Below are positions 31,595 to 40,256 of a stretch of 50,243 bases of DNA, piece by piece. Made by a program: the position numbers and the translations under genes. The notes beneath the pieces were generated by a model. It did not search any database, was not told the origin of the DNA, and was given only the letters and a program-made list of their open reading frames with translations. This stretch comes from a virus: the IMG/VR virus record IMGVR_UViG_3300032315_000895, positions 1 to 50,243 of that record; one strand, given 5' to 3'. How positions within the stretch are numbered: the stretch's first letter is position 1; the number at the start of each line of letters is the position of its first letter.

Positions 31595-31794
31595 AGATCA
31601 GACTCTTGAAAAACTGGAGTTGGTACAAGGCCGGTGACGTCGCGGACGTGCACGAGCCGCTTGCGAAGAACTGGCTGCACGAAGGCGTGGCAGAGCCGGC
31701 CGGCGAGGAGCGTTCAGTCGTCGTAGATCGGGCCGAAGCAGACAACTCGCGAGTCGAGCGGGCTGTCGTCACCGAGAAGCGGCGAAGCAAATGA
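31591..31794 (+). CDS. Small phage protein (67 aa)
   Basis: The start is ATG 31591, which overlaps the glycosyltransferase stop (ATGA). The protein reads M-K-I-R-L-L-K-N-W-S-W-Y-K-A-G-D-V-A-D-V and W-L-H-E-G-V-A-E-P, followed by a charged tail. This is the layout of small head-module proteins that carry a K-x-G-D-V-x-D/E-V-x-x-x-x-A-x-x-W/L core; some are annotated as capsid cement or connector-adjacent proteins. Function is unknown. Its stop overlaps the connector gene start. Confidence 0.65.
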   Translation: MKIRLLKNWSWYKAGDVADVHEPLAKNWLHEGVAEPAGEERSVVVDRAEADNSRVERAVVTEKRRSK

Positions 31795-32444
31795 CGTATC
31801 CATCGCGGTTTGATCGCTACCTTGAGGTCGTTTCACGCACGAACCTGAAGTACCGATCGCTCGTGCGTGTCACGGAGCCGACTGTCGAGCCGGTCTCGGT
31901 GGCAGAGGCCAAGCATCACCTCAGGCTTGACGCTGACTTTAGCGACGACGACCTGTATGTCTCCTCGCTGATCACGGCCGCGAGGTATTACGTCGAGAAT
32001 TACGTCGACAGGACACTCCTGCGGACTCAGTTTCGGATGAAGCTCGATTATTTCCCCACCTGGGACCTTCCGCTGCCCCGTCCGCCATTGATGGCGGACC
32101 CTGTCACTGTGCAGTACGTCTCGTCCGATGCTTCGCTCGGGTACGCGTTAACGAGCTACACCAACTTCCGGACCGATCGCGATGCCACCCCAGCCGTCAT
32201 CCGGCCGCAGTGGAACGGAACTTGGCCTACTGTCCGGGGTGCCGAGAACGACGTCGTCATCTCGTGGTGGGCGGGCTACGGAACCACCGGAGCAGACGTG
32301 CCGATCCCCGCCCGCCACGCGATGCTTCTGATCTTGTCTCACTGGTACCGCACCCGCGAGAGCGTTTCAGAGGTCCGTTTCGCGCCCGTGCCCATGTCCG
32401 CCGAGACTCTCCTCGGCACCGTCAACTGGGGGCAGTACCGGTGA
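31791..32444 (+). CDS. Head-tail connector, HK97 gp6-like
   Basis: A 217-residue protein. The region P-V-S-V-A-E-A-K-H-H-L-R-L-D-A-D-F-S-D-D-D and L-I-T-A-A-R-Y-Y-V-E-N-Y-V-D-R-T-L is the signature of phage_connect_1/gp6 adaptors, which form the ring beneath the portal. The C-terminal part includes P-I-P-A-R-H-A-M-L-L-I-L-S-H-W-Y-R-T-R-E, also typical. The first 30 residues are extra. It is translationally coupled with both neighbours through ATGA and GTGA overlaps. Confidence 0.85.
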   Translation: MTYPSRFDRYLEVVSRTNLKYRSLVRVTEPTVEPVSVAEAKHHLRLDADFSDDDLYVSSLITAARYYVENYVDRTLLRTQFRMKLDYFPTWDLPLPRPPLMADPVTVQYVSSDASLGYALTSYTNFRTDRDATPAVIRPQWNGTWPTVRGAENDVVISWWAGYGTTGADVPIPARHAMLLILSHWYRTRESVSEVRFAPVPMSAETLLGTVNWGQYR

Positions 32445-32773
32445 TCAATGCAGGCGATCTTCGCGAGGCTGTCACCGTCCAGGTGGCGTCAAAGACGACG
32501 AACGCCTACGGCGAGACGGTCCTCAGTTGGACGACATTCGCGACACGCCGCGCTGCCGTCGACGGCAGGACAATCACCGAGACGATGGGCCAGGAGCAGC
32601 CGTACACGAGCGGGGCCTACAACGTCCGGTTCCGGTACCTGCCGGGGTTGACGTCTGAGATGCGGCTGGTGTGGACGAGCCGCAGCCCAGCCAGGACGCT
32701 CGACATTGTCGCCATCACCGAGAAGAACAATCGGGAAGAGCACCAGCTTGTGTGCAAGGAGTGGCGGGCGTGA
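32441..32773 (+). CDS. Head closure / head-tail joining protein
   Basis: 110 residues from GTG 32441, which overlaps the connector stop (GTGA); the earlier in-frame ATG at 32210 lies deep in the connector gene. The sequence I-N-A-G-D-L-R-E-A-V-T-V-Q, then N-A-Y-G-E-T-V-L-S-W-T-T-F-A-T-R-R-A-A-V, then R-T-L-D-I-V-A-I-T-E-K-N matches the SPP1 gp16/lambda gpFII-like head-tail joining family. It closes the head after packaging and provides the tail docking surface. Confidence 0.85.
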   Translation: MINAGDLREAVTVQVASKTTNAYGETVLSWTTFATRRAAVDGRTITETMGQEQPYTSGAYNVRFRYLPGLTSEMRLVWTSRSPARTLDIVAITEKNNREEHQLVCKEWRA

Positions 32774-33168
32774 GCATTGAGATTCTCGGGCTCGAAGAAA
32801 CCCTCGACGCTATTCGCGCCATGCCCACGGTCATCGACCGGGCCAGGGCCTTTACGCCCGTGGCGGACCAGTTCAAGGCTCGGCTGACCGATGCGACCCC
32901 CATCGGATACAGCGGGAAGCTCAAGAAGTCTGTGATTGCCCAGGTCGACGACGAGCAGGCGATCGTCGGATACGAGGAGGGAGTCGAGACGGCCGGAAAT
33001 CCGAAGCTCGACAGCGTCACGCGGCCACGCACCAGGGGCAGGAGCGTGCTCTGGGTCCACGCGGAGAGCCTGGAGGAACTCATGGCCCAGGAGTTCGAGG
33101 ACTTCGAGTCCACGGCGGTCTCGGTTCTGGAGGAATCATTCGCGGAGCAGATCAATGCCGGCTCCTGA
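32770..33168 (+). CDS. HK97 gp10-like tail/neck protein
   Basis: 132 residues from GTG 32770, overlapping the previous stop (GTGA). The pattern I-E-I-L-G-L-E-E-T-L-D-A-I-R-A-M, A-R-L-T-D-A-T-P-I-G-Y-S-G-K-L-K-K-S and the Gly-rich return are typical of the HK97 gp10 family (neck or tail completion) that follows head closure in this gene order. The C-terminal helix overlaps the next gene by 14 bases. Confidence 0.75.
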   Translation: MSIEILGLEETLDAIRAMPTVIDRARAFTPVADQFKARLTDATPIGYSGKLKKSVIAQVDDEQAIVGYEEGVETAGNPKLDSVTRPRTRGRSVLWVHAESLEELMAQEFEDFESTAVSVLEESFAEQINAGS

Positions 33169-33550
33169 AACGTGGCTGAAGCATGCCCTGACCCAGGCCA
33201 CAACGGCCGGCGTGCATCCAGTGCTCGCCCCGCAAAACGCAACCTTCCCGCTCGTCGTTTACCGCCGATCATCCACCCGCCGGGAGCGTGGAATGGGGGG
33301 AAACTTCGGCGTCCCGGTCGCCTCCTTCTCGGTTTCGATCGTCTCGCAGTCCTACTCCGAGGCCAAGGACATAGCCGACGCAATTCGCCTGAGGGCCGAC
33401 AACTTTACGGGCGATTTTTCCGGCGTGAGAATCATTACATCGGCATTGACGGCCGAGAGCGACAACATGGAGCGTCCCCCCGAGGGCCAAGCCAAGCCGC
33501 TTTACAGGGTTGATCAGGTCTACGACGTTCGCTTTCAAGAAACTGTTTAA
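33155..33550 (+). CDS. Tail terminator/completion-like protein
   Basis: 131 residues from ATG 33155. It has T-F-P-L-V-V-Y-R-R, F-S-V-S-I-V-S-Q-S-Y-S-E-A-K-D-I-A-D-A-I-R and L-Y-R-V-D-Q-V-Y-D-V-R-F, the alternating strand-helix-strand layout of tail terminator/DUF3168-type proteins. Gene order (connector, head closure, gp10-like, this, tail tube) agrees. It would cap the tail tube and join it to the head. Confidence 0.75.
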   Translation: MPAPETWLKHALTQATTAGVHPVLAPQNATFPLVVYRRSSTRRERGMGGNFGVPVASFSVSIVSQSYSEAKDIADAIRLRADNFTGDFSGVRIITSALTAESDNMERPPEGQAKPLYRVDQVYDVRFQETV

Positions 33551-33570
33551 CGTCCAAGGAGGGACGAAAA

Positions 33571-33942
33571 ATGCCTTTCGAGTCTTCGCAGGGAATTGAT
33601 TTCAAGTTTTCCGGCCAGTCGTTCACGGCGAACCAGATTCAGGTGTCGCAGCAGGTCAGCGAAATCGACGTCTCGTCGCTCTCTGATCCGACCGGCAGCT
33701 ACCGCAGCTTTCGCCCTGCCCCGATCCGCGAGGCTCCTGAGCTTCAGATCGAGTTCGTCGGCATGACTCTCCCGCAGATGACCGCGACCGGCGCGATTAC
33801 CTGGACGGTCGCCGCCAGCGGCTCGAACGCGGGCTTCACGACCGGCATTCCGACCGTGGCGCTCTGCACTCAGGCAAGCGTGACGGCCGCTGTCGGCGAG
33901 TTGATCAAGGGCTCGGCGACGTTCCGTCTGACGCAGAACTAG
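33571..33942 (+). CDS. Tail tube-like protein 1
   Basis: A 123-residue beta-rich protein, with a strong AAGGAGGG ribosome binding site about eight bases before the ATG. It has Q-V-S-Q-Q-V-S-E-I-D-V-S-S-L and a C-terminal V-G-E-L-I-K-G-S-A-T-F-R-L-T. These resemble small tail tube proteins in which I-x-V-T-S-L and G-x-F-x-L-T strands form the ring. A second protein of the same length class and ending follows, so either could be the major tube subunit. Confidence 0.7.
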   Translation: MPFESSQGIDFKFSGQSFTANQIQVSQQVSEIDVSSLSDPTGSYRSFRPAPIREAPELQIEFVGMTLPQMTATGAITWTVAASGSNAGFTTGIPTVALCTQASVTAAVGELIKGSATFRLTQN

Positions 33943-33948
33943 GCAACG

Positions 33949-33970
33949 CCTCCTGAGCTAGGGAGGTGAT
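33949..33970 (+). promoter_or_regulatory. Hairpin covering a perfect Shine-Dalgarno
   Basis: CCTCC (33949-33953) can pair with GGAGG (33962-33966) around an 8-base loop. GGAGGTGATC is the full complement of the 16S rRNA 3' end and lies six bases before the next start, ATG 33973. The hairpin may reduce translation unless opened by ribosomes finishing the first tail protein. Confidence 0.5.
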
Positions 33971-33972
33971 CC

Positions 33973-34386
33973 ATGGCACTCCTGTCACCGCACGGCTCGC
34001 CTACGGCGAGCAAGGGGCTGGAGTGTACTTGGGCTGGGTTCATGCTTAACGTTAAGTCGCTGTCTTACAGCAGGTCTGCCTCGGCGGAAGTAGATATTAC
34101 ATGCATGGACTCGTCGGCCCAGACTGACGAGAAAAACTCAACGAGGAGACTCACCGTCAAGTCTGTTGATTACGGGATCATCGACCCAGGCGAAGTTCAG
34201 CTTGAGTTCTTGACCGGCGCAAACGGACTAACTTTGTCTAGTCTCATTGGCAGAAAAAGTGAACTCAAGTTCAAGACGGATGAGTTCGAGGTAGCGTCGC
34301 AAGCGATTCTGACACAGTTCTCAATGCAGATGCAGGTGGGCGAGTTCATCACCTGCAACTGTACGTTCAAGTTCACGGAGCTTTAG
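33973..34386 (+). CDS. Tail tube-like protein 2
   Basis: A 137-residue protein with beta strands S-L-S-Y-S-R-S-A-S-A-E-V-D-I-T-C-M-D-S, G-E-V-Q-L-E-F-L-T-G-A-N-G and the end M-Q-M-Q-V-G-E-F-I-T-C-N-C-T-F-K-F-T-E-L. It has the same overall plan and C-terminal G-E-x-I-x-x-x-x-T-F-x-x-T as the preceding protein. Two consecutive tube-like genes may give major and minor tube subunits or a tube and an ancillary protein. It contains four cysteines, three of them near the C-terminus or in the M-D-S region, whereas the first copy has one. Confidence 0.7.
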   Translation: MALLSPHGSPTASKGLECTWAGFMLNVKSLSYSRSASAEVDITCMDSSAQTDEKNSTRRLTVKSVDYGIIDPGEVQLEFLTGANGLTLSSLIGRKSELKFKTDEFEVASQAILTQFSMQMQVGEFITCNCTFKFTEL

Positions 34387-34436
34387 AATCCATTTGTACG
34401 GATACGGTTTCTTTTCCCCTGATGGAGTAGGTAGGC

Positions 34437-34802
34437 ATGGCATTTCTCAACAAGGCGGCGATTCTGGCGGCGAAGGACAAGAAGCAGGTCGAGGTCACTG
34501 TTCCTGAGTGGCTCGACGATGCAGGGCAGCCCGGAGTGGTCTGCCTTCGGGTGCTGACCGGCACGGAGCGCGATCGCTTCGAGGCCGAGTTCGTGGGCGG
34601 CAACAAGAGCGTGGACATGGTCCGTGCGAAGCTCGTGGCGAAGTGTCTGTGTGACTCGGAAGGCAACCGTCTCTTCACCGAGCAGGAGATTCCTGCTCTC
34701 GGCGAGAAGTCGGCGGCCGTCCTCGACCGGCTCTTCACGCAGTGCATGAAGTTGAATCGGTTTACCAAAGATGACGTGGAGGAACTCGCGGGAAACTGCT
34801 GA
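34437..34802 (+). CDS. Tail assembly chaperone, short form (gpG-like)
   Basis: A 121-residue protein. It has T-V-P-E-W, a D-x-F-E-x-E segment (R-D-R-F-E-A-E-F), V-R-A-K-L-V-A-K-C-L-C-D-S-E-G-N-R-L-F-T, and a C-terminal L-F-x-x-C-M-K-L-N-R-F-T. These match tail assembly chaperones encoded between tail tube and tape measure in siphoviruses. It coats the tape measure during tail assembly. The gene ends in a slippery sequence that allows a longer fusion product. Confidence 0.8.
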   Translation: MAFLNKAAILAAKDKKQVEVTVPEWLDDAGQPGVVCLRVLTGTERDRFEAEFVGGNKSVDMVRAKLVAKCLCDSEGNRLFTEQEIPALGEKSAAVLDRLFTQCMKLNRFTKDDVEELAGNC

Positions 34803-35098
34803 GCCGTCCGAGGCGGCGATTTGAGTATCGGCTGGCGTTAGCACTCGGCAAGACGCACAGGCAACTCCTTGAGGAGTGCGATGCGCAAGAACTCGCTGAG
34901 TGGGAGGCCTTTTGGCTCATCGAGCCGTGGGGGGACGAGTGGCGACAAATCGCTCGTCTCACCACGGCTCTTTGCACTGCCTGGGGCAGCAAGAACCTTG
35001 AAGAAGAAATGATCATGCCGAGCCACAGGAAGCAACAGCAAACGCCTGGGCAGATGTTGTCTGAGCTAATGAAAATTCCATCGCTGACAAAGAAGTAA
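34437..35098 (+). CDS. Tail assembly chaperone, frameshifted form (gpGT-like)
   Basis: Ribosomes slip -1 on G-GGA-AAC (34790-34796). They then continue in the other frame to TAA 35096-35098, giving about 220 residues. The second part reads R-R-R-F-E-Y-R-L-A-L-A-L-G-K-T-H, then L-A-E-W-E-A-F-W-L-I-E-P-W-G-D-E-W-R, the usual signature of gpT-like extensions. No independent start with a ribosome binding site exists for it. By analogy with lambda, the short form is made in excess and the long form recruits the tail tube protein. The stop overlaps the tape measure ATG (TAATG). Confidence 0.88.
34790..34817 (+). promoter_or_regulatory. Programmed -1 frameshift site
   Basis: The heptamer GGGAAAC fits X-XXY-YYZ, and the zero-frame stop TGA follows after one codon. 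A short hairpin GCCG (34803-34806) / CGGC (34814-34817) starts six bases downstream, the usual distance for a stimulatory structure. Confidence 0.85.
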
Positions 35099-38000
35099 TG
35101 GCAACGATCGGCAGCATCACCGTCGCGTTTGGGGCGGACCCGGGAGGTCTCAAGAAGGGCGTCGACGACTCGATCGGCTACCTCAGCGATCTGCGTGCGA
35201 GCATTGCAGAGACTTCGAGCGAGCTTGAGAAATTCAACACCACGCTTGCTGCGCAGGCCAACGTTGCAAATGCTGCGCTCGGCAAGATGCAGGTTGAGAA
35301 GCAGATTCGGATCGACGCAGATTTTGCTGCCGTCGAGGAGGCGGCCAGGGAAGTCGACGCCATCGCGGCGAGCGTTGAGTCTGATTCGTCTCCGAAGCTG
35401 ACTATTTCGGCCGACACCTCTTCCCTGTCAGAAGCGTCTGGATTTGTCAGCGAGTTTGCTTCGACAGCGAGCGACGCCTTTCAGCGAACTGGAGACGAAG
35501 CCATCGCTGGCGCAAGGCGAATGGATGCCCTTCGCACTTCAGCTTCTGCAATAGCCGGCGGAGTCTCGCAAGCATATGGAGCAATTCAATCTACAGCACG
35601 CGCGACTTCGTCTGCGATTGATGCGGTTGGTGATGCCGCCTCGACGGTCGGCAAGGTCGGCCAGAAAGGGTTTCAGGGGCTGGGCTCTGCGGCAGACACT
35701 ACCGTTGTGGCCGTTGGCAGGACAGTCGCGGCGGTGTCAGCGCTCAAGGCTGTCGGAGATGCTGTCGTCTCGTCTCTCGGGCTCTCCGCCAAGGGCGTAG
35801 CGGGATTCGTGAAGACACTCGGCGGCGCGGCCGTCGTCTCGGCGGCATTCGGGGGGAGCGCGGCGGCGACATCGCAGGTAATCGGGCGGATCGGCTCGAT
35901 ATTCGCAAGCGCGGGGGCGTCGATTGCAACGTACTCGGCGATCGTATCGCTAGCGAGAGTCGCAACGGCGGGCATGAGCGACGAGGCGAAGGCCTACGCC
36001 GAGTCCGGCGCTCAGTTTGTCGGCGCGATTGCGGCCGCCAAGGCTGGGGCACTCGTGGGCTCAGCCGCCTACAGAACGCTCGCGGCCGCCATATTCAACT
36101 CAACATCGGCGACAGACGCAGCCCAGAAGCTGGTTGCAATTCTAGGTAATTCATTTACGCAGGCCGCCAGCCGCGCCCAGGCTTTCAGCACAACTCTTTC
36201 GAGGGTAACGGCGGCAACAAAAATACTGGCCGCTGCGGCGGATGATAAAACTACTGTGTCCGGTTTCTCGGCGATTGTCGCCCAGACAGTCGGCATGTCC
36301 GCCGCGTTCGGCGCTGTGTCAGGCGCTGTCGCAAACTTTGCAGCCGGCCAATCCGTGGCCGCCGGTGCGGCGGCAGGGGCCGCTGCCGCCATGGGCAGCC
36401 TGATTGCAGCCTTCCCCGTAACGGCGGCGCTTGCCGCAACAGCGGCTGTCGCCACCGGCCGTTTTCACGACGAACTCAAGAGACTTGCCGGCGAAGCCGA
36501 GACGGTCTCCCAACTCTCTGACAGGTTTGGCGCATCGACGCAAGAGATGGAGCGGCTCAAGACGGCCGCAGAGTTTGCCGGCATCGGGATGACTCAGCTT
36601 GCGAGGGCGCAGCAGTCGTTTCTCGCGAATCTCGACAAGGTCAAGATTGGTCAACTCAACACCCAGAGCGTTCGCGAGGCAAAGATTGCCTTCGACAAAC
36701 TTGGCCTGTCGATGGAAGACTTGAAGGATAAAGACCCGAGGCAGGTATTCGCGGAAGTCGCAGAGAAGCTGTCGGCGGTCAGGGACCCGGCGGAAAAGAC
36801 CGCCATCGCGGTCGACCTCCTCGGGCAGCGCGGGGCGATGGTCCTGCCCGCGCTCAAGGAGTTCGGGGAACTCGCGAGCGACTTTGACCGCATCGGCGGA
36901 GCGCTCAGCAAGATCGACTTCGAGCGATTCAACTCGCTCGAAGGGTCCTTCGACCGAGCGGAGAAGGCGTCGAAGTCACTCGGCAGGACGCTCCTCGTTC
37001 CGTTCACGGAGCTTCAGAGGGCGTTCAACAACCTGAGCGCTGAACTGTCGGGAGGCCTGTCGAAGGCGATGGCCCCGATTGCGAGCATGCTTGCCGACAT
37101 AACGAAGCCGATCGCCGTAATTATCGAAGCATTCGGCAGGATGCTCAACGTGTTGCTGAGGATTATTGGAATCTTCACGGCGATTGCGGCGTACTCTCAG
37201 GTCTTTGCCAGTTTTGCGGCAGTCGCCAAGGGTTTTGGCGAGGGCTTCAACGCGGCCCTGAAGCCTCTCGAAGAACTGATCGCCATGCTGACGGCCGGTT
37301 CGTCTGAAACGACTGTCTTCAGCAAGGCAGTGGAAAGCATGATGGTAGTGCTGAACGGCATAGGGAAAGCCATCGGACTCGTCATCGGCGCGATTGCCAA
37401 TCTTGCAATCTTCATCGCTGCGGGTGCCGCCGCGTGGGGCATCTACACGGTGGCGGTGGCTCTTGCGAGTGCCACTTCGCTCACGGCGGCAGCGAGCTTT
37501 GTCATCGCCTGGGCCGCTGCCCTCGGCCCGATCGCGCTCGTTGTCGCGGGCCTTGCTGCGCTCGGGGCGGCAGTAATGGCCGTCGGCTACGCCGTTGTGC
37601 AGGGGGCAAAGTGGCTCTACAGCTTCGGCCAGTCCATCGGCCTGATCGGCAAAGACCGCAAGAAGATCGACGCAACGAAGGCGTCCGTAGAAGAGCTTGC
37701 CGTGGCGGCTGCCGCCTCGGCGAAGGCTGTCGAAGCGTCAGCGGCCGGTGTGCCATCAATCAAGGCGCCGGGTGTCGAAGAGATAAAGTCCGCTGTCGCC
37801 GGAGCAACTGACGCACTCGGTGAACTGACGATCGAGGCTGCCAAGTTTGGAGATGCCGGCTCGGACGTTGCATCGACGGCCAGCATTCAGTTCAACAAAC
37901 TCAAGCAACAGTTCGCCGACGGCGCAATTAGCCTTGAAGAGTTCAGAAGCGGTGCTGCCGAACTCGCAGACAACCTGCGAGAAAACCTTGACGCAATGAA

Positions 38001-40254
38001 GGACGACAGTCCTGAGATCATGCTCAAGAAAAATCTTGATCTCTACAAGCAGCTTGACGGCGCCGTGAAGCAGGCCGGAAAGTCCATTCGCGATCTGACC
38101 GCCAACAGAGAAGTAAACGACAAGCTCTTGCCGGCGTCTGCGGAAGTCAAGCGTCGCGCAGAAGAACTAAAGAGCCAGTACACGGCCGCGTTGGAGGCAA
38201 TTAAGCGGAAGCAGCAAGCCGGCGGCTTCCAGAAGGAATTGACGCAAAAGCGAGCGCAGCTCGACGCCGACTTCCAGTCCGGCCAGATCGACTCCGCGCA
38301 GTACACGATGATGAAGCTGGAACTTGACTCCACGAGCGCCCAAGAGCAGGCGCAGATCGCCGCCGAGGAAGTCCAGCGAGAGTTCGACCGCAAGAAGGCA
38401 AAAATCCAGGCCGACATTTCCTTTGCCGACGACATCCGCAAGAAGCTCGAAGACGCGTTCACGTCTCCCGTCCAGAAGATGGAGAAGGAACTCAAGAAGA
38501 TCGCAGAGAATCCGGACCTGAACCCGAGCGAGAAGGCAGCGGCGTCCTTCATGGTCAAGAATCAGGCACGCGAGCAGCTTGTCGGCAAGAATGCCCAATC
38601 GCAACTCCAAGAGCGGAGACGCGACCTAACCCAAGCCAGGGACTCGGGCCTCATCTCCGGCGAAAGTTTCAACGCAGAGATGAAGAAGGCCGCAGAAGAT
38701 TTCGCCGCCGCTGTCGGGGTCACAAAGACTCCGTTCGAGGCATTCTCGTCGTCGCTCGATAACATCGCCAAGCAGTTTGGCTTTGCCGGGCAGCCACTCG
38801 AAGAGGTTCGCCGTAAGCTGGCCGGCAACGCCGAGCAGTTGGCGACCTTTGACCGCGCCGTGGCCGAGGCTCGCGACAACTTGCTCGCGTCTCTCGGCGT
38901 CGAGAAGAGCCCGCAGAAGGTCTTTGAAGAGCAGATGGAAAAGATCGACGAGGCGGTCAATTCGACCGACCCGTCAAAGAGGATCACCGAGAGCGAGGCC
39001 GCCCAGGCACGCGCGGCCGCGACCCGAAAGCGAGACTCGTCGCTTGGGGCGGGCGAAGACTTGGGCGGGCAGTTCGCAGAGCGACGGGCCAAGATTGAGG
39101 AGGCTTACGGCGACGGCAAGGACCCTGCCCGTGAGTCCATTGCCATGAACAAGCTGGACATGGATCGCCGGCAGGCTGCCGGTCTCGACGCCACGCCCGC
39201 ACAGACCCTCAAGGCAGGCGTCGACAAGATCAACGACGCGTTCGGCGTCACCGGCAAGTCGATGGCCGAGATTCAGGCTACGCTCTCCCCGGAGGCGTTC
39301 GCGGAGTACCAAGACGCGATCAAGGAGAACGCCGACAAGGTCAAGGCAAGCCTGGGAGTTGAGCAATCCGGCGCAGAGAAGCTCGCAAAGTCTCGGGAGA
39401 AGCTGGAGCAGGCCGTCAGGGACGGCGTGATTACGGAGCAAGAAAAGAACAAGGCCATCAAAGAGCAGCGAGACGCCCTGCTTTCTTCGCTCGGCATACC
39501 GAAGACTCCCGCCCAGGACTTCGAGGACGCCGTTAACAAGATCAAGGAGAACGCAGCCGAGCTTTCTCCTGAAGAGATAACGAAGGGCCTGAAGGAGGCA
39601 AAAGACAAACTGCTTTCGAGCCTCGGGATCGAGAAGTCGCCAGTGCAGGCCGCTTCGGAGCAGATGGAAAAGCTGAGCGAAGCCTTTGCGAAGGGCCAGA
39701 TCAGCGCCGAGGAGTTTGCAAAGGGCTCCCAGAAGGCCAAGGACACGCTGCTCCAGTCGCTCGGCATTCCGCTCGATCCTGTCACGCAGTTGGCAGAGAG
39801 GATGAAGAATCTCGACGAAGCTCTCGCTTCAGGTTCGATCACTAACGAGGAGTTCAAGCGAGGACAGGAAGAGGCGAAGAAGTCTTTCCTGCCCGGCGGC
39901 GAACAGGAGAGCCCGGTCAAGAAATTCCAGCGAGACCTGGAAACGCTTCAAAAGGCGAACAGCGAGGGCCTGATCGACGACAGTGAGCTTGCCGACCGCA
40001 AGAAAAATCTCCAGGCCGAGCTTCAGGAGTCTCTCGGCCCCGCCCTCGACAACCTCAAGCCCGACCGCCGGGCGATCGAGGGCTCCGACGTTCGCAGCAA
40101 GTCCGGCGTCGACACCTTCTTCCGCATCCTTCGCGGCAATGACAATCCGTCGCTGAAGGCACAGCTTGAGGTGGCAAAGAACACGCGATTCCTCGCAGAG
40201 GCCGCAAGGAATCCAGACGCCGCGCCAGTGATCGCGCAACTTCCGGCGAGGTAG
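35098..40254 (+). CDS. Tape measure protein
   Basis: A 1718-residue protein placed directly after the chaperone pair. The N-terminus (I-G-S-I-T-V-A-F-G-A-D-P-G-G-L-K-K-G-V-D-D) is typical of tape measures. There are Ala/Gly-rich hydrophobic segments (about 215-300 and about 755-840), which in tape measures can insert into the host membrane, and long helical, charged regions. Residues about 1190-1640 contain degenerate repeats of about 45-65 residues with L-x-S-L-G-[IV]-x-K-[ST]-P and a following helix (E-x-M-E-K-L-x-E-A). It sets tail length by extending through the tube; at about 0.15 nm per residue the tail would be about 250 nm. No lytic transglycosylase or peptidase motif was seen. Confidence 0.9.
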   Translation: MATIGSITVAFGADPGGLKKGVDDSIGYLSDLRASIAETSSELEKFNTTLAAQANVANAALGKMQVEKQIRIDADFAAVEEAAREVDAIAASVESDSSPKLTISADTSSLSEASGFVSEFASTASDAFQRTGDEAIAGARRMDALRTSASAIAGGVSQAYGAIQSTARATSSAIDAVGDAASTVGKVGQKGFQGLGSAADTTVVAVGRTVAAVSALKAVGDAVVSSLGLSAKGVAGFVKTLGGAAVVSAAFGGSAAATSQVIGRIGSIFASAGASIATYSAIVSLARVATAGMSDEAKAYAESGAQFVGAIAAAKAGALVGSAAYRTLAAAIFNSTSATDAAQKLVAILGNSFTQAASRAQAFSTTLSRVTAATKILAAAADDKTTVSGFSAIVAQTVGMSAAFGAVSGAVANFAAGQSVAAGAAAGAAAAMGSLIAAFPVTAALAATAAVATGRFHDELKRLAGEAETVSQLSDRFGASTQEMERLKTAAEFAGIGMTQLARAQQSFLANLDKVKIGQLNTQSVREAKIAFDKLGLSMEDLKDKDPRQVFAEVAEKLSAVRDPAEKTAIAVDLLGQRGAMVLPALKEFGELASDFDRIGGALSKIDFERFNSLEGSFDRAEKASKSLGRTLLVPFTELQRAFNNLSAELSGGLSKAMAPIASMLADITKPIAVIIEAFGRMLNVLLRIIGIFTAIAAYSQVFASFAAVAKGFGEGFNAALKPLEELIAMLTAGSSETTVFSKAVESMMVVLNGIGKAIGLVIGAIANLAIFIAAGAAAWGIYTVAVALASATSLTAAASFVIAWAAALGPIALVVAGLAALGAAVMAVGYAVVQGAKWLYSFGQSIGLIGKDRKKIDATKASVEELAVAAAASAKAVEASAAGVPSIKAPGVEEIKSAVAGATDALGELTIEAAKFGDAGSDVASTASIQFNKLKQQFADGAISLEEFRSGAAELADNLRENLDAMKDDSPEIMLKKNLDLYKQLDGAVKQAGKSIRDLTANREVNDKLLPASAEVKRRAEELKSQYTAALEAIKRKQQAGGFQKELTQKRAQLDADFQSGQIDSAQYTMMKLELDSTSAQEQAQIAAEEVQREFDRKKAKIQADISFADDIRKKLEDAFTSPVQKMEKELKKIAENPDLNPSEKAAASFMVKNQAREQLVGKNAQSQLQERRRDLTQARDSGLISGESFNAEMKKAAEDFAAAVGVTKTPFEAFSSSLDNIAKQFGFAGQPLEEVRRKLAGNAEQLATFDRAVAEARDNLLASLGVEKSPQKVFEEQMEKIDEAVNSTDPSKRITESEAAQARAAATRKRDSSLGAGEDLGGQFAERRAKIEEAYGDGKDPARESIAMNKLDMDRRQAAGLDATPAQTLKAGVDKINDAFGVTGKSMAEIQATLSPEAFAEYQDAIKENADKVKASLGVEQSGAEKLAKSREKLEQAVRDGVITEQEKNKAIKEQRDALLSSLGIPKTPAQDFEDAVNKIKENAAELSPEEITKGLKEAKDKLLSSLGIEKSPVQAASEQMEKLSEAFAKGQISAEEFAKGSQKAKDTLLQSLGIPLDPVTQLAERMKNLDEALASGSITNEEFKRGQEEAKKSFLPGGEQESPVKKFQRDLETLQKANSEGLIDDSELADRKKNLQAELQESLGPALDNLKPDRRAIEGSDVRSKSGVDTFFRILRGNDNPSLKAQLEVAKNTRFLAEAARNPDAAPVIAQLPAR

Positions 40255-40256
40255 CT

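Noticed and set aside
33571-34386. Readthrough or frameshift fusion of the two tail-tube-like genes
   Set aside because: They are in the same frame but separated by two in-frame stops, and the second has its own perfect ribosome binding site.
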